Source: Rhodococcus sp. ABRD24 (GTDB lineage Bacteria > Actinomycetota > Actinomycetes > Mycobacteriales > Mycobacteriaceae). Taken from it: a stretch of 64,000 nt of DNA. The stretch's first letter is position 1, and each line of letters begins with the position of its first letter. The DNA lies in the NCBI RefSeq assembly GCF_004328705.1, contig NZ_CP035319.1:806001-870000 (forward strand), in the 5' to 3' direction. Made by a program: the position numbers and the translations under genes. The notes under the pieces were generated by a model. The model was not told the DNA's origin. It did not search any database and saw only the letters and a program-made list of their open reading frames with translations. Below are positions 9,515 to 18,565 of this stretch, one piece after another.

Positions 9515-12500
9515 TCACTCGTTGCCGGTGGTCTCCATCGTCGACACGACGGCCAGGAGATCTCCACCCTCGACCTGCTGCACACCGCCGATGGCGACCC
9601 GCGAGACGATACCGCTGCGCGGTGCTGTGATCGCCGCCTCCATCTTCATCGCTTCGATCGTGGCGACCGTGTCACCAACCGAGACATGCTGTCCCTCGGT
9701 GACGACGAGCGTGACGACGCCCGCGAACGGCGCGGGCACATGAGCGGGGTTGTTCTTGTCCGCCTTCTCCGCGGCCGGGACCTCGCTGGCGATGGACCGG
9801 TCACGGACCGACACCGGACGCAGCTGGCCGTTGAGGATGCACATGACGGTGCGGTAGCCGCGCTCGTCGGGCTCGGAGATCGCCTCGAGGCCCATGAGTA
9901 GTTCGACGCCCTTGCCGAGCTTGACGCGGTGCTCCTCGCCGCGACGCAGTCCGTAGAAGAACTGGTTCGCCGACAACTGTGAGGTGTCGCCGTACTTGTC
10001 CCGATGCTCCTCGAATTCCTTTGTGGGACCGGGGAACAGCAGCCGATTGAGCGTGGCCTGACGCTCCTTCGACGAACCTGCGAGACCCTCCTCGTCCGCG
10101 GCCGTGAGCACCGCCTCCGGCTTGGCCTGTCCTCGACCCTCGAGGGCCTTGCTGCGGAAGGGCTCGGGCCAGCCGCCGGGCGGGGTCCCCAGCTCTCCGC
10201 GCAGGAATCCGACGACGGAATCGGGGATGTCGAACTTGGCGGGATCTGCAGCGAACTCGTCGGCCGCGACGTCCGCGCCGACGAGATGCAGAGCGAGGTC
10301 ACCGACGACCTTCGACGACGGGGTGACCTTGACGAGGCGTCCGAGCATGCGGTCGGCTGCGGCGTACTTGGCCTCGACCTCCTCGAACCGGTCACCGAGA
10401 CCCAGGGCGATGGCCTGCTGGCGCAGGTTCGAGAGCTGGCCGCCGGGGATTTCGTGGGTGTAGACGCGTCCGGTGGGTGCGGGGATCCCGGATTCGAACG
10501 GCGCGTACACCTTTCGCAGCGCCTCCCAATACGGTTCGAGGTCGCACACGGCCTGCAGGTCGATGCCCGTATCGAACTCGCTGTGCGCGGCCGCGGCGAC
10601 GATCGCCGACAGTGCGGGCTGGCTGGTGGTGCCGGCCAGCGGTGCCGCGGCACCGTCGACCGCGTCCGCGCCGGCCTGCCACGCGGCGAGGTACGTCGCG
10701 AGCTGACCACCCGGAGTGTCGTGAGTGTGCACGTGCACCGGCAGGTCGAAGTTGCTTCGCAGCGCCGTCACGAGTTCGGCGGCGGCGGGGGCGCGGAGCA
10801 GACCGGCCATGTCCTTGATGGCCAGGATGTGCGCGCCCGCGTCGACGATCTCCTCCGCCAGGCGAAGGTAGTAGTCGAGGGTGTAGAGGGTTTCGTTCGG
10901 GTTCGACAGGTCGCCCGTGTACGACATCGCGACCTCGGCGACCGTGGTGCCGGTCTCTCGGACGGCCTCGATCGCGGGACGCATCTGGTCGACGTTGTTG
11001 AGGGCGTCGAAGATTCGGAAGATATCGACACCGGTTGCCGTGGCTTCCGCCACGAACGCGCGGGTGACCTTCTCCGGGTACGGGGTGTAGCCGACGGTGT
11101 TACGGCCACGCAGCAGCATCTGCAGGTTGATGTTCGGCACGGCCTCACGCAGCGCGGCGAGCCGGTACCAGGGATCCTCGTGCAGGAATCGCAGTGCCAC
11201 ATCGTAGGTGGCGCCGCCCCATGCCTCGATCGAGAGCAGCTCGGGGGTCATCCGAGCGACATGGCCGGCAACATCGAGCAGACCCGATGTCCGGACGCGT
11301 GTCGCGAGCAGCGACTGGTGCGCGTCACGGAACGTGGTGTCGGTGACTGCGAGGGCCTTCTGCTCGCGCAGCGACTTCGCGAAGCCGTCGGGCCCGAGGG
11401 CCAGCAGGCGCTGACGCGAGCCGTCCGGTGCGGGTGCGGTCAGGTCGATCGACGGCAGCTTGTCCTGTGGGTACACCGTTGTCGGCCGGGCGCCGTGCGG
11501 CTTGTTGACGGTGACGTCCGCGAGGTAGTTCAGGATGCGGGTGCCGCGGTCAGCAGAGCTGCGCAGCGTCAGCAGCTGCGGGCGCTCCTCGATGAACGAG
11601 GTTGTGACGCGGCCCGCGCGGAAGTCCGCGTCGTCCAGAACCGCCTGTAGGAACGGGATGTTCGTCGACACGCCACGGATGCGGAACTCGGTGACCGCAC
11701 GACGGGCGCGGGCAACGGCAGCCTCGAGATCACGGCCGCGGCAGGTGAGCTTGACGAGCATCGAATCGAAGTAGGCGCCTACCTCGGCGCCCAGGTTGGC
11801 GCCGCCGTCCAGACGCACACCCGCGCCGCCCGGAGTGCGGTACGCGGTGATGCGACCGGTGTCGGGGCGGAAGCCGTTCGCCGGGTCCTCCGTGGTGATG
11901 CGGCACTGCAGCGCCGCGCCGCGGATCGTGATCGAATCCTGGCTCAGCCCCAGATCGGCGAGCGACTCGCCAGAAGCGATGCGCAGCTGCGCCTGCACCA
12001 GGTCGACGTCGGTGATCTCCTCGGTGACCGTGTGCTCCACCTGGATACGCGGATTCATCTCGATGAACACGTGGTTGCCGCGGGTGTCGAGGAGGAACTC
12101 GACGGTGCCGGCGCACTGGTAGCCGATCTGCTTGGCGAACGCGACCGCGTCCGCGCAGATCCGATCTCGCAGGGCCGGATCAAGATTCGGCGCCGGGGCC
12201 AGCTCGATCACCTTCTGGTGGCGACGCTGCACCGAGCAGTCCCGCTCGAACAGGTGGATCACGCCGCCCTGGCCGTCTGCGAGGATCTGCACCTCGATGT
12301 GCCGGGGGTCGATGACGGCCTGCTCGAGGAACACCGTCGGGTCGCCGAATGCCGACTCGGCCTCACGCGAGGCCGCCTCGATCGACTCGCGCAACTGGGC
12401 CCGCTCGGCGACGCGGCGCATACCGCGTCCGCCGCCGCCGGCGACGGCCTTGACGAAGACCGGGAACTCCATGTTCTCGGCGGCCGCGAGAAGCTGGTCC

Positions 12501-12922
12501 ACATCGGCCGACGGCTCCGATGACGCCAGCACCGGCAGCCCGGCGGCCTTCGCGGCAGCGATCGCGCGCGCCTTGTTGCCGGTCAGCTCCAGGATCTCCG
12601 CGGACGGGCCGACGAACGTGATCCCGTTCGCCTCACACGCCGCGGCGAGGTCCGGGTTCTCGGACAGGAAGCCGTAGCCGGGGTAGATCGCATCGGCGCC
12701 GGCACGCTGCGCGGCCGCGACGATCTCGTCGACCGACAGATACGCGCGGACCGGATGGCCGACCTCGCCGATCTGATAGGCCTCGTCGGCCTTCAGTCGG
12801 TGCACCGAGTTGCGGTCTTCGTACGGGAACACCGCAACCGTTCCTGCGCCCAGTTCATAGGCGGCACGGAACGCGCGGATCGCAATTTCGCCGCGGTTGG
12901 CGACGAGAACTTTGGTGAACAT
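9515..12922 (-). CDS. pyc: Pyruvate carboxylase
   Basis: A biotin enzyme making oxaloacetate from pyruvate and bicarbonate with ATP (anaplerosis), 1135 aa, single-chain form. Domains in order: biotin carboxylase (about 1-450; FTKVLVANRGEIA, glycine-rich loop AVAGGGGRGMR, EMNPRIQVEH), carboxyltransferase (about 530-800; TTFRDAHQSLLATR, HTHDTPGG), the tetramerisation region and a C-terminal biotinyl domain with the biotinylated lysine in EAMKMEA. The ATG at 12922 gives MFTKV; longer readings lack homology. The upstream 185 bp is AT-rich with TTTGCAA motifs (see separate entry). Confidence 0.98.
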   Translation of the reverse strand: MFTKVLVANRGEIAIRAFRAAYELGAGTVAVFPYEDRNSVHRLKADEAYQIGEVGHPVRAYLSVDEIVAAAQRAGADAIYPGYGFLSENPDLAAACEANGITFVGPSAEILELTGNKARAIAAAKAAGLPVLASSEPSADVDQLLAAAENMEFPVFVKAVAGGGGRGMRRVAERAQLRESIEAASREAESAFGDPTVFLEQAVIDPRHIEVQILADGQGGVIHLFERDCSVQRRHQKVIELAPAPNLDPALRDRICADAVAFAKQIGYQCAGTVEFLLDTRGNHVFIEMNPRIQVEHTVTEEITDVDLVQAQLRIASGESLADLGLSQDSITIRGAALQCRITTEDPANGFRPDTGRITAYRTPGGAGVRLDGGANLGAEVGAYFDSMLVKLTCRGRDLEAAVARARRAVTEFRIRGVSTNIPFLQAVLDDADFRAGRVTTSFIEERPQLLTLRSSADRGTRILNYLADVTVNKPHGARPTTVYPQDKLPSIDLTAPAPDGSRQRLLALGPDGFAKSLREQKALAVTDTTFRDAHQSLLATRVRTSGLLDVAGHVARMTPELLSIEAWGGATYDVALRFLHEDPWYRLAALREAVPNINLQMLLRGRNTVGYTPYPEKVTRAFVAEATATGVDIFRIFDALNNVDQMRPAIEAVRETGTTVAEVAMSYTGDLSNPNETLYTLDYYLRLAEEIVDAGAHILAIKDMAGLLRAPAAAELVTALRSNFDLPVHVHTHDTPGGQLATYLAAWQAGADAVDGAAAPLAGTTSQPALSAIVAAAAHSEFDTGIDLQAVCDLEPYWEALRKVYAPFESGIPAPTGRVYTHEIPGGQLSNLRQQAIALGLGDRFEEVEAKYAAADRMLGRLVKVTPSSKVVGDLALHLVGADVAADEFAADPAKFDIPDSVVGFLRGELGTPPGGWPEPFRSKALEGRGQAKPEAVLTAADEEGLAGSSKERQATLNRLLFPGPTKEFEEHRDKYGDTSQLSANQFFYGLRRGEEHRVKLGKGVELLMGLEAISEPDERGYRTVMCILNGQLRPVSVRDRSIASEVPAAEKADKNNPAHVPAPFAGVVTLVVTEGQHVSVGDTVATIEAMKMEAAITAPRSGIVSRVAIGGVQQVEGGDLLAVVSTMETTGNE

Positions 12923-12983
12923 GGGAAGCAAAGTACCGTGCCGCAGGCCACTCTGCGGAGGCACCCTCTCACGATGCGAGATG

Positions 12984-13040
12984 CTTTGCAATCTTCACAA
13001 ACATTGCCCCTGACGTGCAAAATTGGCAAGTTTGCAAACA
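12984..13040 (-). promoter_or_regulatory. TTTGCAA-type motif cluster upstream of pyc (possible RamB-like site)
   Basis: Within an AT-rich patch that stands out from the surrounding GC-rich DNA lie CTTTGCAA (12984-12991), GTGCAAAA (13016-13023) and the perfect palindrome GTTTGCAAAC (13030-13039). The actinobacterial acetate/carbon regulator RamB binds AAACTTTGCAAA-like sites, so a carbon-source regulator acting on pyc is a reasonable inference. No binding evidence is visible. Confidence 0.4.
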
Positions 13041-13107
13041 AGAGAAGAACCCTGCAAGACAAACCCCGGGCGGACCGCTCACACGGCTGGCCCGGAGCAG
13101 TTCGCCG

Positions 13108-15363
13108 CTAGGACTTCTCGAGAAATTCGATCTTCTCGGAATTCAGCGCGGCGGCCACCATCGCGGCCAGGCCGGGGTGCTCGGCGAGGTTCGGATCCGA
13201 CTCGGTGACCGCCCGCGCGAAGTCCTGCGCCGCTTCGATGACGTCCTCGTGGTCGAGCAGGGACAACAGCCGCAGTGTCGTCACACTGCCCGACTGCGCT
13301 ACCCCGAGCACGTCTCCCTCGCGTCGCTGCCGCAGGTCGAGCTGCGCCAGTTCGAATCCGTCGTTCGTCGCAGCGACCGCGCTGAGGCGCTCGAACGCCG
13401 GGGATCCCGGAAGCATGTCGGTGATGAGGATGCAGAGCCCCTGGTGGCCACCGCGGCCCACCCGGCCGCGCAGCTGATGGAGCTGGCTGACGCCGAACCT
13501 ATCGGCATCGACGAGCACCATCACGGTCGCGTTCGGGACGTCGACCCCGACCTCCACGACGGTCGTGCACACCAGCACGTCGATGTCGCCCGCAGTGAAT
13601 TCCCGCATCACCGCGTCCTTCTCATCGGCCGGGAGCCTCCCGTGGAGCAACCCGACCCGCAGGTCCCGCAGCGGACCGGCCCGTAGTTCGTCGAACAGGT
13701 CGATCGCGGACTTCGTGTCCGGCGGCTCCTTTCCGGCCTTGATGAGATCGGCCTCGGTCTCGCCGTCGCCGATCCGTGAGCACACCACATACGCCTGCCG
13801 CCCGGCCGCGATCTCCTCACGGATCCGCTCCCAGGCGCGTGCCACCCACTGTGGCTTCTCCCGCGCCGCGACGACATTGCTCACGATCGGCGAGCGGCCC
13901 CGCGGGAGCTGACGCAGAACCGACGTCTCGAGATCACCGAGCACCGTCATCGCGATCGTGCGCGGAATCGGGGTGGCGGTCATGACGAGCAGGTGCGGGC
14001 TCATCCCGTCCCGGGCCCGAGACCGGAGTTCGTCGCGCTGTTCGACGCCGAAACGGTGCTGTTCGTCGACGACGACGAACCCGAGGTCGAAGAATTCCAC
14101 GTTGTCCTGGATCAACGCATGAGTGCCGATCACGATGCCGGCGTCGCCGGTGACGATGTCGAGGAGGGCCGCCCGCTTGGTGGCCGTCGACATCGAGCCC
14201 GTCAGCAATGTCACCTTGGTGGCGAGATCCTCGGCGCCGAGCTCGCCGGCGATCCCGAGCGGACCCAGCATCGCGCGCAGCGACCGGGCGTGCTGCGCGG
14301 CGAGCACCTCGGTAGGCGCCAGCAGCGCGCACTGATGACCGGCGTCGACGGCCTGCAGCATCGCCCGCAGCGCCACGATCGTCTTGCCCGAGCCCACCTC
14401 GCCCTGCAGCAGCCGATTCATCGGATGCGGACGGGCGAGATCGGCCGAAATCTCTGCGGCCACCTCCTTCTGCCCGTCGGTGAGTTCGAACGGCAGCCGG
14501 CGATCGAACTCCTCTGCCAGCCCACCGGGCTTCGGCGGGCACTGCGGGGCGACGCGCACCGCGACGTCCCGGCGGCGGCGGGCCAGCACCAGTTGCAGCG
14601 CCGCTGCCTCGTCGAAGCGCAGCCGATCCTGCGCCCGCGTCACCTCCTCGCGGGTGTCCGGCAGATGCACCGAGCGCAGCGCCGAGTCCAGGCCGATGAG
14701 TCCGTGTTCGTCCAGAACCGACTGCGGCAGCGGATCTTCCACCTCGTCGAGTTGGTCGAGGACCTGCCGCACGCACCGCAGCAGCGTCCAGCTCTCCACC
14801 TCGCGCGTCGCCGGATACAGCGGAATCAACTCCCGATCGAAGATCGACATGTCCACTGCCGCGCCGGAGTCCTTTGTGGCACGGGCCATTCCGGCCAGCG
14901 CACCGGCGCCGCGAATCTCACTGACGGGGACGATCGGATCGTCCGCCACGCTGGGCTCGGGCAGGATCAGGTAGCTCGGGTGGGTAAGGCTCCACTTGCC
15001 GCGGAAGTACTTGACGGTGCCCGAGAACATCGCGCGCGCACCCGCGCGGACGGCGTGCTTGACCTTGTGAGGGTTGAAGAACGTGACGTCGACGTTCTGG
15101 GTGTCCGCCGCGAGGACCACCTTGAGCATCTGCCCCTTGCGGGTCTTCATGTTCACCACATCGGCCTTGACGACCCTCGCGATGATCGTGATGTGGGAGC
15201 CCTCCTCGGGCTCCTTCTCACTGAGTTCCTTGCCCTGTGCCGCATACCGGTGCGGGTAGTGCCTGAGCAGATCTTCGACCGTGCGAATCTCGAACGCCTC
15301 CGCGAGCGCGTCCGCTGTCTTCCCGCCGAGCAGGTGGTCGAGCCGGTCGGTCAGTGTCGCCAT
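13108..15363 (-). CDS. recG: ATP-dependent DNA helicase RecG
   Basis: A helicase that remodels stalled forks and branched recombination intermediates, 751 aa. It has an N-terminal wedge/OB domain (about 60-150), Walker A GEVGSGKT, the DEQH box (VVVDEQHRFGV), motif III TATPIPRT and motif VI QLRGRVGRGG. The ATG at 15363 (MATLTDRLDHLLG) matches the family; longer readings to 15444 are not conserved. It follows the DAK-type gene by 40 bp and precedes pyc. Confidence 0.97.
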   Translation of the reverse strand: MATLTDRLDHLLGGKTADALAEAFEIRTVEDLLRHYPHRYAAQGKELSEKEPEEGSHITIIARVVKADVVNMKTRKGQMLKVVLAADTQNVDVTFFNPHKVKHAVRAGARAMFSGTVKYFRGKWSLTHPSYLILPEPSVADDPIVPVSEIRGAGALAGMARATKDSGAAVDMSIFDRELIPLYPATREVESWTLLRCVRQVLDQLDEVEDPLPQSVLDEHGLIGLDSALRSVHLPDTREEVTRAQDRLRFDEAAALQLVLARRRRDVAVRVAPQCPPKPGGLAEEFDRRLPFELTDGQKEVAAEISADLARPHPMNRLLQGEVGSGKTIVALRAMLQAVDAGHQCALLAPTEVLAAQHARSLRAMLGPLGIAGELGAEDLATKVTLLTGSMSTATKRAALLDIVTGDAGIVIGTHALIQDNVEFFDLGFVVVDEQHRFGVEQRDELRSRARDGMSPHLLVMTATPIPRTIAMTVLGDLETSVLRQLPRGRSPIVSNVVAAREKPQWVARAWERIREEIAAGRQAYVVCSRIGDGETEADLIKAGKEPPDTKSAIDLFDELRAGPLRDLRVGLLHGRLPADEKDAVMREFTAGDIDVLVCTTVVEVGVDVPNATVMVLVDADRFGVSQLHQLRGRVGRGGHQGLCILITDMLPGSPAFERLSAVAATNDGFELAQLDLRQRREGDVLGVAQSGSVTTLRLLSLLDHEDVIEAAQDFARAVTESDPNLAEHPGLAAMVAAALNSEKIEFLEKS

Positions 15364-15403
15364 GTCGCCGGTCCCGTCGCGATAGTCGCCATCCACTCGC
15401 CTT

Positions 15404-17035
15404 CTACTCGACACCGAACTGGAGCAGGTCTCGACCCTGCCCACCGTGGTAAATCATGACTTCGACGCCGGGGTGCCTGGCCGAGATGTATGCGGAGACC
15501 CGCTCCCCCAGGTCGTCCGACGCCTTCGCGCCCAGCAGGATCGTCACGAGCTCACCGCCGGCCCCCAGGACCAGGTCGACCAATCGGCAGCCCGCCGCCT
15601 CCACATCCGGCTCGATCACCACCACCTCGTGGCCGACGAGGCCCAGTCCGTCTCCGGGCTCGCACGTACCGACGTACGTGAGCGCGCGCTCCTCCGCGAC
15701 CCGCAGCGAGCCCCAGCGGGTTGCCGCGGCGGCCTCGGACATCGCGAACGCGTCGTCGACCGCGATGCGCTCGGCGTCGTGCACGGCAAGCGACGCGAGC
15801 CCCTGAACCATCGACGAACTGGGCAGGAACACCACTTCGCGGTCGTCCGCACGCGCCTGCGCGCCGACCGCGACAAGATCCTGAGCGGGCAACGCACCGT
15901 TGGGCAGGACCATCACCTCGGGCCGTCCGATGCGGCGGATCGCGTCCAGCAACTGGGTGCGCGTGACGACGCCGTCCGAGCGCAGCACCCGCGCACCCTC
16001 CTGCGTGAACAGCTCCGCGGCGCCCTCACCTTCGACGATCGACAGCACCGCCCGCTCGCGGTGACGTCCATTCCTGCGAGTGCGCTCGTCGAGGACGAAG
16101 CACGTGATCCGGACCTGATGCAGCCGTCCCGCGGACAGGCCGGCCTCGACCGCGGCACCGGCATCCGCGCAGTGCACGTGCACCGACCAGTTGCCCGTGC
16201 CGGCGCCGTTGCCGTCGCCGACGACCACCACCGAATCGCCGAGTTCCACCAGACGTGCGCGCAGCGCCGCGATGCGGGCGTCGTCGGTTTCGGCGACGAG
16301 GTACATCACCTCGTAATCCTGAACCGACGCCGCATGGACGACAGCCTCCGCGGCGCAGTCCTGCCCACCCCCGCGCGGCATCCGCCCGAGAAACGGCGCC
16401 CGTTCGGGCTCGGTGCCGGTGATGACAGCGACCAGCGCGTCGAGAATCACCACGAGCCCGCGGCCTCCTGCGTCGACCACGCCGGCCGCACCGAGGACAT
16501 CGAGCTGCATCGGCGTTCGCGTCAGCGCATCTGCGGCCGCATTCGCCGCGAGCGTCGCAATGTCAGCAAGTCCCGCCTCGGGCGGCCCCGCCGCCGCGGC
16601 CGCGGCGGCCTCCGCGAGCACAGTCACGATCGTGCCTTCCATCGGCACACTGACCGCCGCGGTCGCGAGCGTGGCCGCCTGACGCAACGCTGACCGGAGC
16701 GTGGTCGCATCGAGAAGGTCGGCGTCGGCGGTTTCGGCAATCCCTCGCAGCACCTGGGAGAGGATGGCGCCCGAGTTACCGCGAGCGCCCACGACCGCGC
16801 CCCGTGCGAGCGCCTGCGCGGCCTCGGCTGCACTGATCGGGCCGGCACCCAGGACCGCGAGCGCATCGACCGCAGCCCGCATCGTTGCCAGCAGATTGGT
16901 GCCGGTATCGGCGTCGGGGACCGGGAAGACATTGAGATCGTTGATCTCGTCGCAGTGCTTCTCGATCCCACGGACACATGCGCGGGCCCACCGGTACAGC
17001 GCACGGCCGTCCACCGATTCCAGGACCTCGAGCAC
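15404..17035 (-). CDS. DAK2 (DhaL)-domain protein, fatty-acid kinase-like
   Basis: A 543-aa cytosolic protein, orthologous in position and architecture to M. tuberculosis Rv2974c. It has an N-terminal DhaL domain (about 10-200; NDLNVFPVPDADTGTNL, GARGNSGAILSQ) and a C-terminal DAK1-2/YloV region (about 300-540). Related FakA proteins phosphorylate fatty acids with a FakB partner; no FakB is visible here. The usual Asp-Gly-Asp of the Mg-ADP loop reads Asp-Ala-Asp. GTG at 17035 preceded by AGAGAGGG is preferred over longer readings. Adjacent to recG, as in many Gram-positives. Confidence 0.88.
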   Translation of the reverse strand: MLEVLESVDGRALYRWARACVRGIEKHCDEINDLNVFPVPDADTGTNLLATMRAAVDALAVLGAGPISAAEAAQALARGAVVGARGNSGAILSQVLRGIAETADADLLDATTLRSALRQAATLATAAVSVPMEGTIVTVLAEAAAAAAAGPPEAGLADIATLAANAAADALTRTPMQLDVLGAAGVVDAGGRGLVVILDALVAVITGTEPERAPFLGRMPRGGGQDCAAEAVVHAASVQDYEVMYLVAETDDARIAALRARLVELGDSVVVVGDGNGAGTGNWSVHVHCADAGAAVEAGLSAGRLHQVRITCFVLDERTRRNGRHRERAVLSIVEGEGAAELFTQEGARVLRSDGVVTRTQLLDAIRRIGRPEVMVLPNGALPAQDLVAVGAQARADDREVVFLPSSSMVQGLASLAVHDAERIAVDDAFAMSEAAAATRWGSLRVAEERALTYVGTCEPGDGLGLVGHEVVVIEPDVEAAGCRLVDLVLGAGGELVTILLGAKASDDLGERVSAYISARHPGVEVMIYHGGQGRDLLQFGVE

Positions 17036-17350
17036 TCGCCTGCCCTCTCTCTGCGCCGGTTCACGCACCACGGTCGGGTCCGACCGCCCGATCGGGCGGC
17101 CAGTCCCAGGCAGCCAGCCTAGCGGGCACTCCACCAGGTCCGTCAGCCCACAGTGCGAGCGCGCCATGTAGGGTCGTCCAGGTTCCTTCGACGGGGCTCT
17201 CGGGGTCCATCGCCCCGAACAGCCAGGTGATTTGGCCAAACTAGGCGGATGTGGTTACCCTTGCAGGGTTGCCTCGCACAGGATGATTCACTTCGCGTGT
17301 TCGAAGGCAAGCACAAGACAATGTTTCACTATCACAAGGAGTTCGCGACT
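17036..17350. promoter_or_regulatory. Divergent intergenic region between the DAK gene and rpmB (315 bp)
   Basis: No convincing gene is present. It holds a perfect 16-bp palindrome CCGCCCGATCGGGCGG (17084-17099), 49 bp upstream of the DAK GTG, a perfect 10-bp palindrome TTTGGCCAAA (17231-17240), and CCCTTGCAGGG (17259-17269). It must contain the promoter for rpmB and one for the DAK-recG cluster. A TAGGCT hexamer on the minus strand (around 17118) is a weak -10 candidate. Confidence 0.5.
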
Positions 17351-17542
17351 ATGGCTGCCGTCTGCGACGTATGCGCCAAGGGGCCCGGCTTCGGTAAGTC
17401 GGTCTCGCACTCGCACCGGCGTACCAACCGTCGCTGGAACCCGAACATCCAGACCGTTCGCGCTCAGGTTGCCCCCGGCAACACCCAGAAGCGGAACGTC
17501 TGCACCTCCTGCCTCAAGGCCGGAAAGGTCGTCCGCGGCTGA
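17351..17542 (+). CDS. rpmB: 50S ribosomal protein L28 (cysteine-containing form)
   Basis: A 63-aa large-subunit protein, [15 protein letters not shown]... with [17 protein letters not shown]. It has CxxC near the N-terminus and CTSC near the C-terminus, so it is the zinc-binding (C+) paralogue. The ATG at 17351 has an AAGGAG site 10 nt upstream; a longer frame from 17249 is not conserved. A strong terminator follows, so it is monocistronic. Confidence 0.97.
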   Translation: MAAVCDVCAKGPGFGKSVSHSHRRTNRRWNPNIQTVRAQVAPGNTQKRNVCTSCLKAGKVVRG

Positions 17543-17564
17543 TAGAGCCGTCTCGGACAGTCTT

Positions 17565-17605
17565 CGAATCAACCCCCGACACCCTGTGTGCCGGGGGTTG
17601 ATTCG
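17565..17605 (+). terminator. Intrinsic terminator after rpmB
   Basis: The arms CGAATCAACCCCCG and CGGGGGTTGATTCG pair over 14 bp, continue with one mismatch and three more pairs, and are followed by a short T-rich run. It starts 22 bp after the rpmB stop. Confidence 0.85.
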
Positions 17606-17692
17606 TTTCCGGAGTTCTCCGCCCGCGGGAACCGGGTCGCTCTGTGGGTCCGAACGGCTGAGTCCCTACCTCGGGACCGCTAAGGTGCAATC

Positions 17693-18487
17693 GTGACTGC
17701 AATCAACGCGCTCAGCAAGGTCAGGATCGAGGACGGCGTACTGCGGCTGGCCGTGGCCACCGACGCCAAGGGAACCTCCCTCGACATCGAGGGGATCACC
17801 CAAGCCACCACCGCCCTCCGGCAGGCTGGAGGCGACATGGGCAGCGTTCTGCTGGTCGGCGAGGGTGGCAACTTCTGTGCCGGCGGCAATGTCCGGGCCT
17901 TCGCGTCCGCGGAGCGGCGTGGTGAGTTCGTCGGCGAGGTCGCGCGGGTGTTCCATGAGTTCGTGCGTGCGCTCGACGCGACGACCGTCCCGGTGGTGGC
18001 CGGCGTCCACGGCTGGGCGGCCGGGGCCGGCATGAGCATCGTGTGCTTGGCCGACATTGCCATCGGCGGCACCTCTACCATGCTGCGCCCGGCCTACCCT
18101 TCGATCGGCTTCACTCCGGACGGCGGCATGTCGTGGACGCTGCCGCGGATCGTCGGAATTGCCCGTGCACGCGAGATCCTGCTCACCGACGCCGTTCTCA
18201 ACGGCGAGGAAGCGGTACGGCTGGGCATCCTGAGCCGCCTCGTCGAGGACGACCAGGTACAGGAGGAGGCCCTCCGCGTGGCCAGGACGCTGGCCGCAGG
18301 CCCGACCGCGGCCTATGCCGGCATCAAGTCACTGTTTGCGACCGGCAGAACCAATACCCTCTCGGAACAGTTGGACGCGGAGACGGCCTCTATCGCCGCG
18401 GCCGCGGACAGCCCCACCGGACGCGAGGGTGTGGACGCGTTCGCCGAGAAGCGGCGCCCCGACTTCTCCTCGATCCGTCCCTACTGA
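17693..18487 (+). CDS. Enoyl-CoA hydratase/isomerase family protein (PaaG-like active site)
   Basis: A 264-aa crotonase-fold protein acting on acyl-CoA esters. The oxyanion-hole motifs are NFCAGGNVRAFA (about 61) and HGWAAGAGMSI (about 105). Where hydratases have a catalytic Glu, this has the FTPDGGMSW pattern with an Asp, like PaaG-type isomerases (VPDSGGTW), so an isomerase or a non-canonical hydratase is more likely than classical hydration. The C-terminal PxF motif is RRPDFSSIRPY. GTG start at 17693; flanked by terminators, so it stands alone. The substrate cannot be read from the sequence. Confidence 0.88.
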   Translation: MTAINALSKVRIEDGVLRLAVATDAKGTSLDIEGITQATTALRQAGGDMGSVLLVGEGGNFCAGGNVRAFASAERRGEFVGEVARVFHEFVRALDATTVPVVAGVHGWAAGAGMSIVCLADIAIGGTSTMLRPAYPSIGFTPDGGMSWTLPRIVGIARAREILLTDAVLNGEEAVRLGILSRLVEDDQVQEEALRVARTLAAGPTAAYAGIKSLFATGRTNTLSEQLDAETASIAAAADSPTGREGVDAFAEKRRPDFSSIRPY

Positions 18488-18502
18488 ACCGAACTGAACT
18501 GA

Positions 18503-18560
18503 ACCACACCGGCTGCCGGTGACGCTCGGGAAGCCCGTGCGTCACCGGCAGTCGTGGTTT
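18503..18560. terminator. Terminator between the crotonase gene and ung
   Basis: A perfect 13-bp stem, CTGCCGGTGACGC (18513-18525) with GCGTCACCGGCAG (18539-18551), extended by an AACCAC/GTGGTT outer pairing. It lies between convergent genes and can serve both strands; TTT follows on the plus strand. Confidence 0.85.
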
Positions 18561-18565
18561 CCAGG

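Noticed and set aside
10004-11650. 548-codon plus-strand frame opposite pyc
   Set aside because: Antisense shadow; the pyruvate carboxylase domains are intact on the minus strand.
13993-15459. 488-codon plus-strand frame opposite recG
   Set aside because: No recognisable domain; composition typical of antisense frames in GC-rich DNA.
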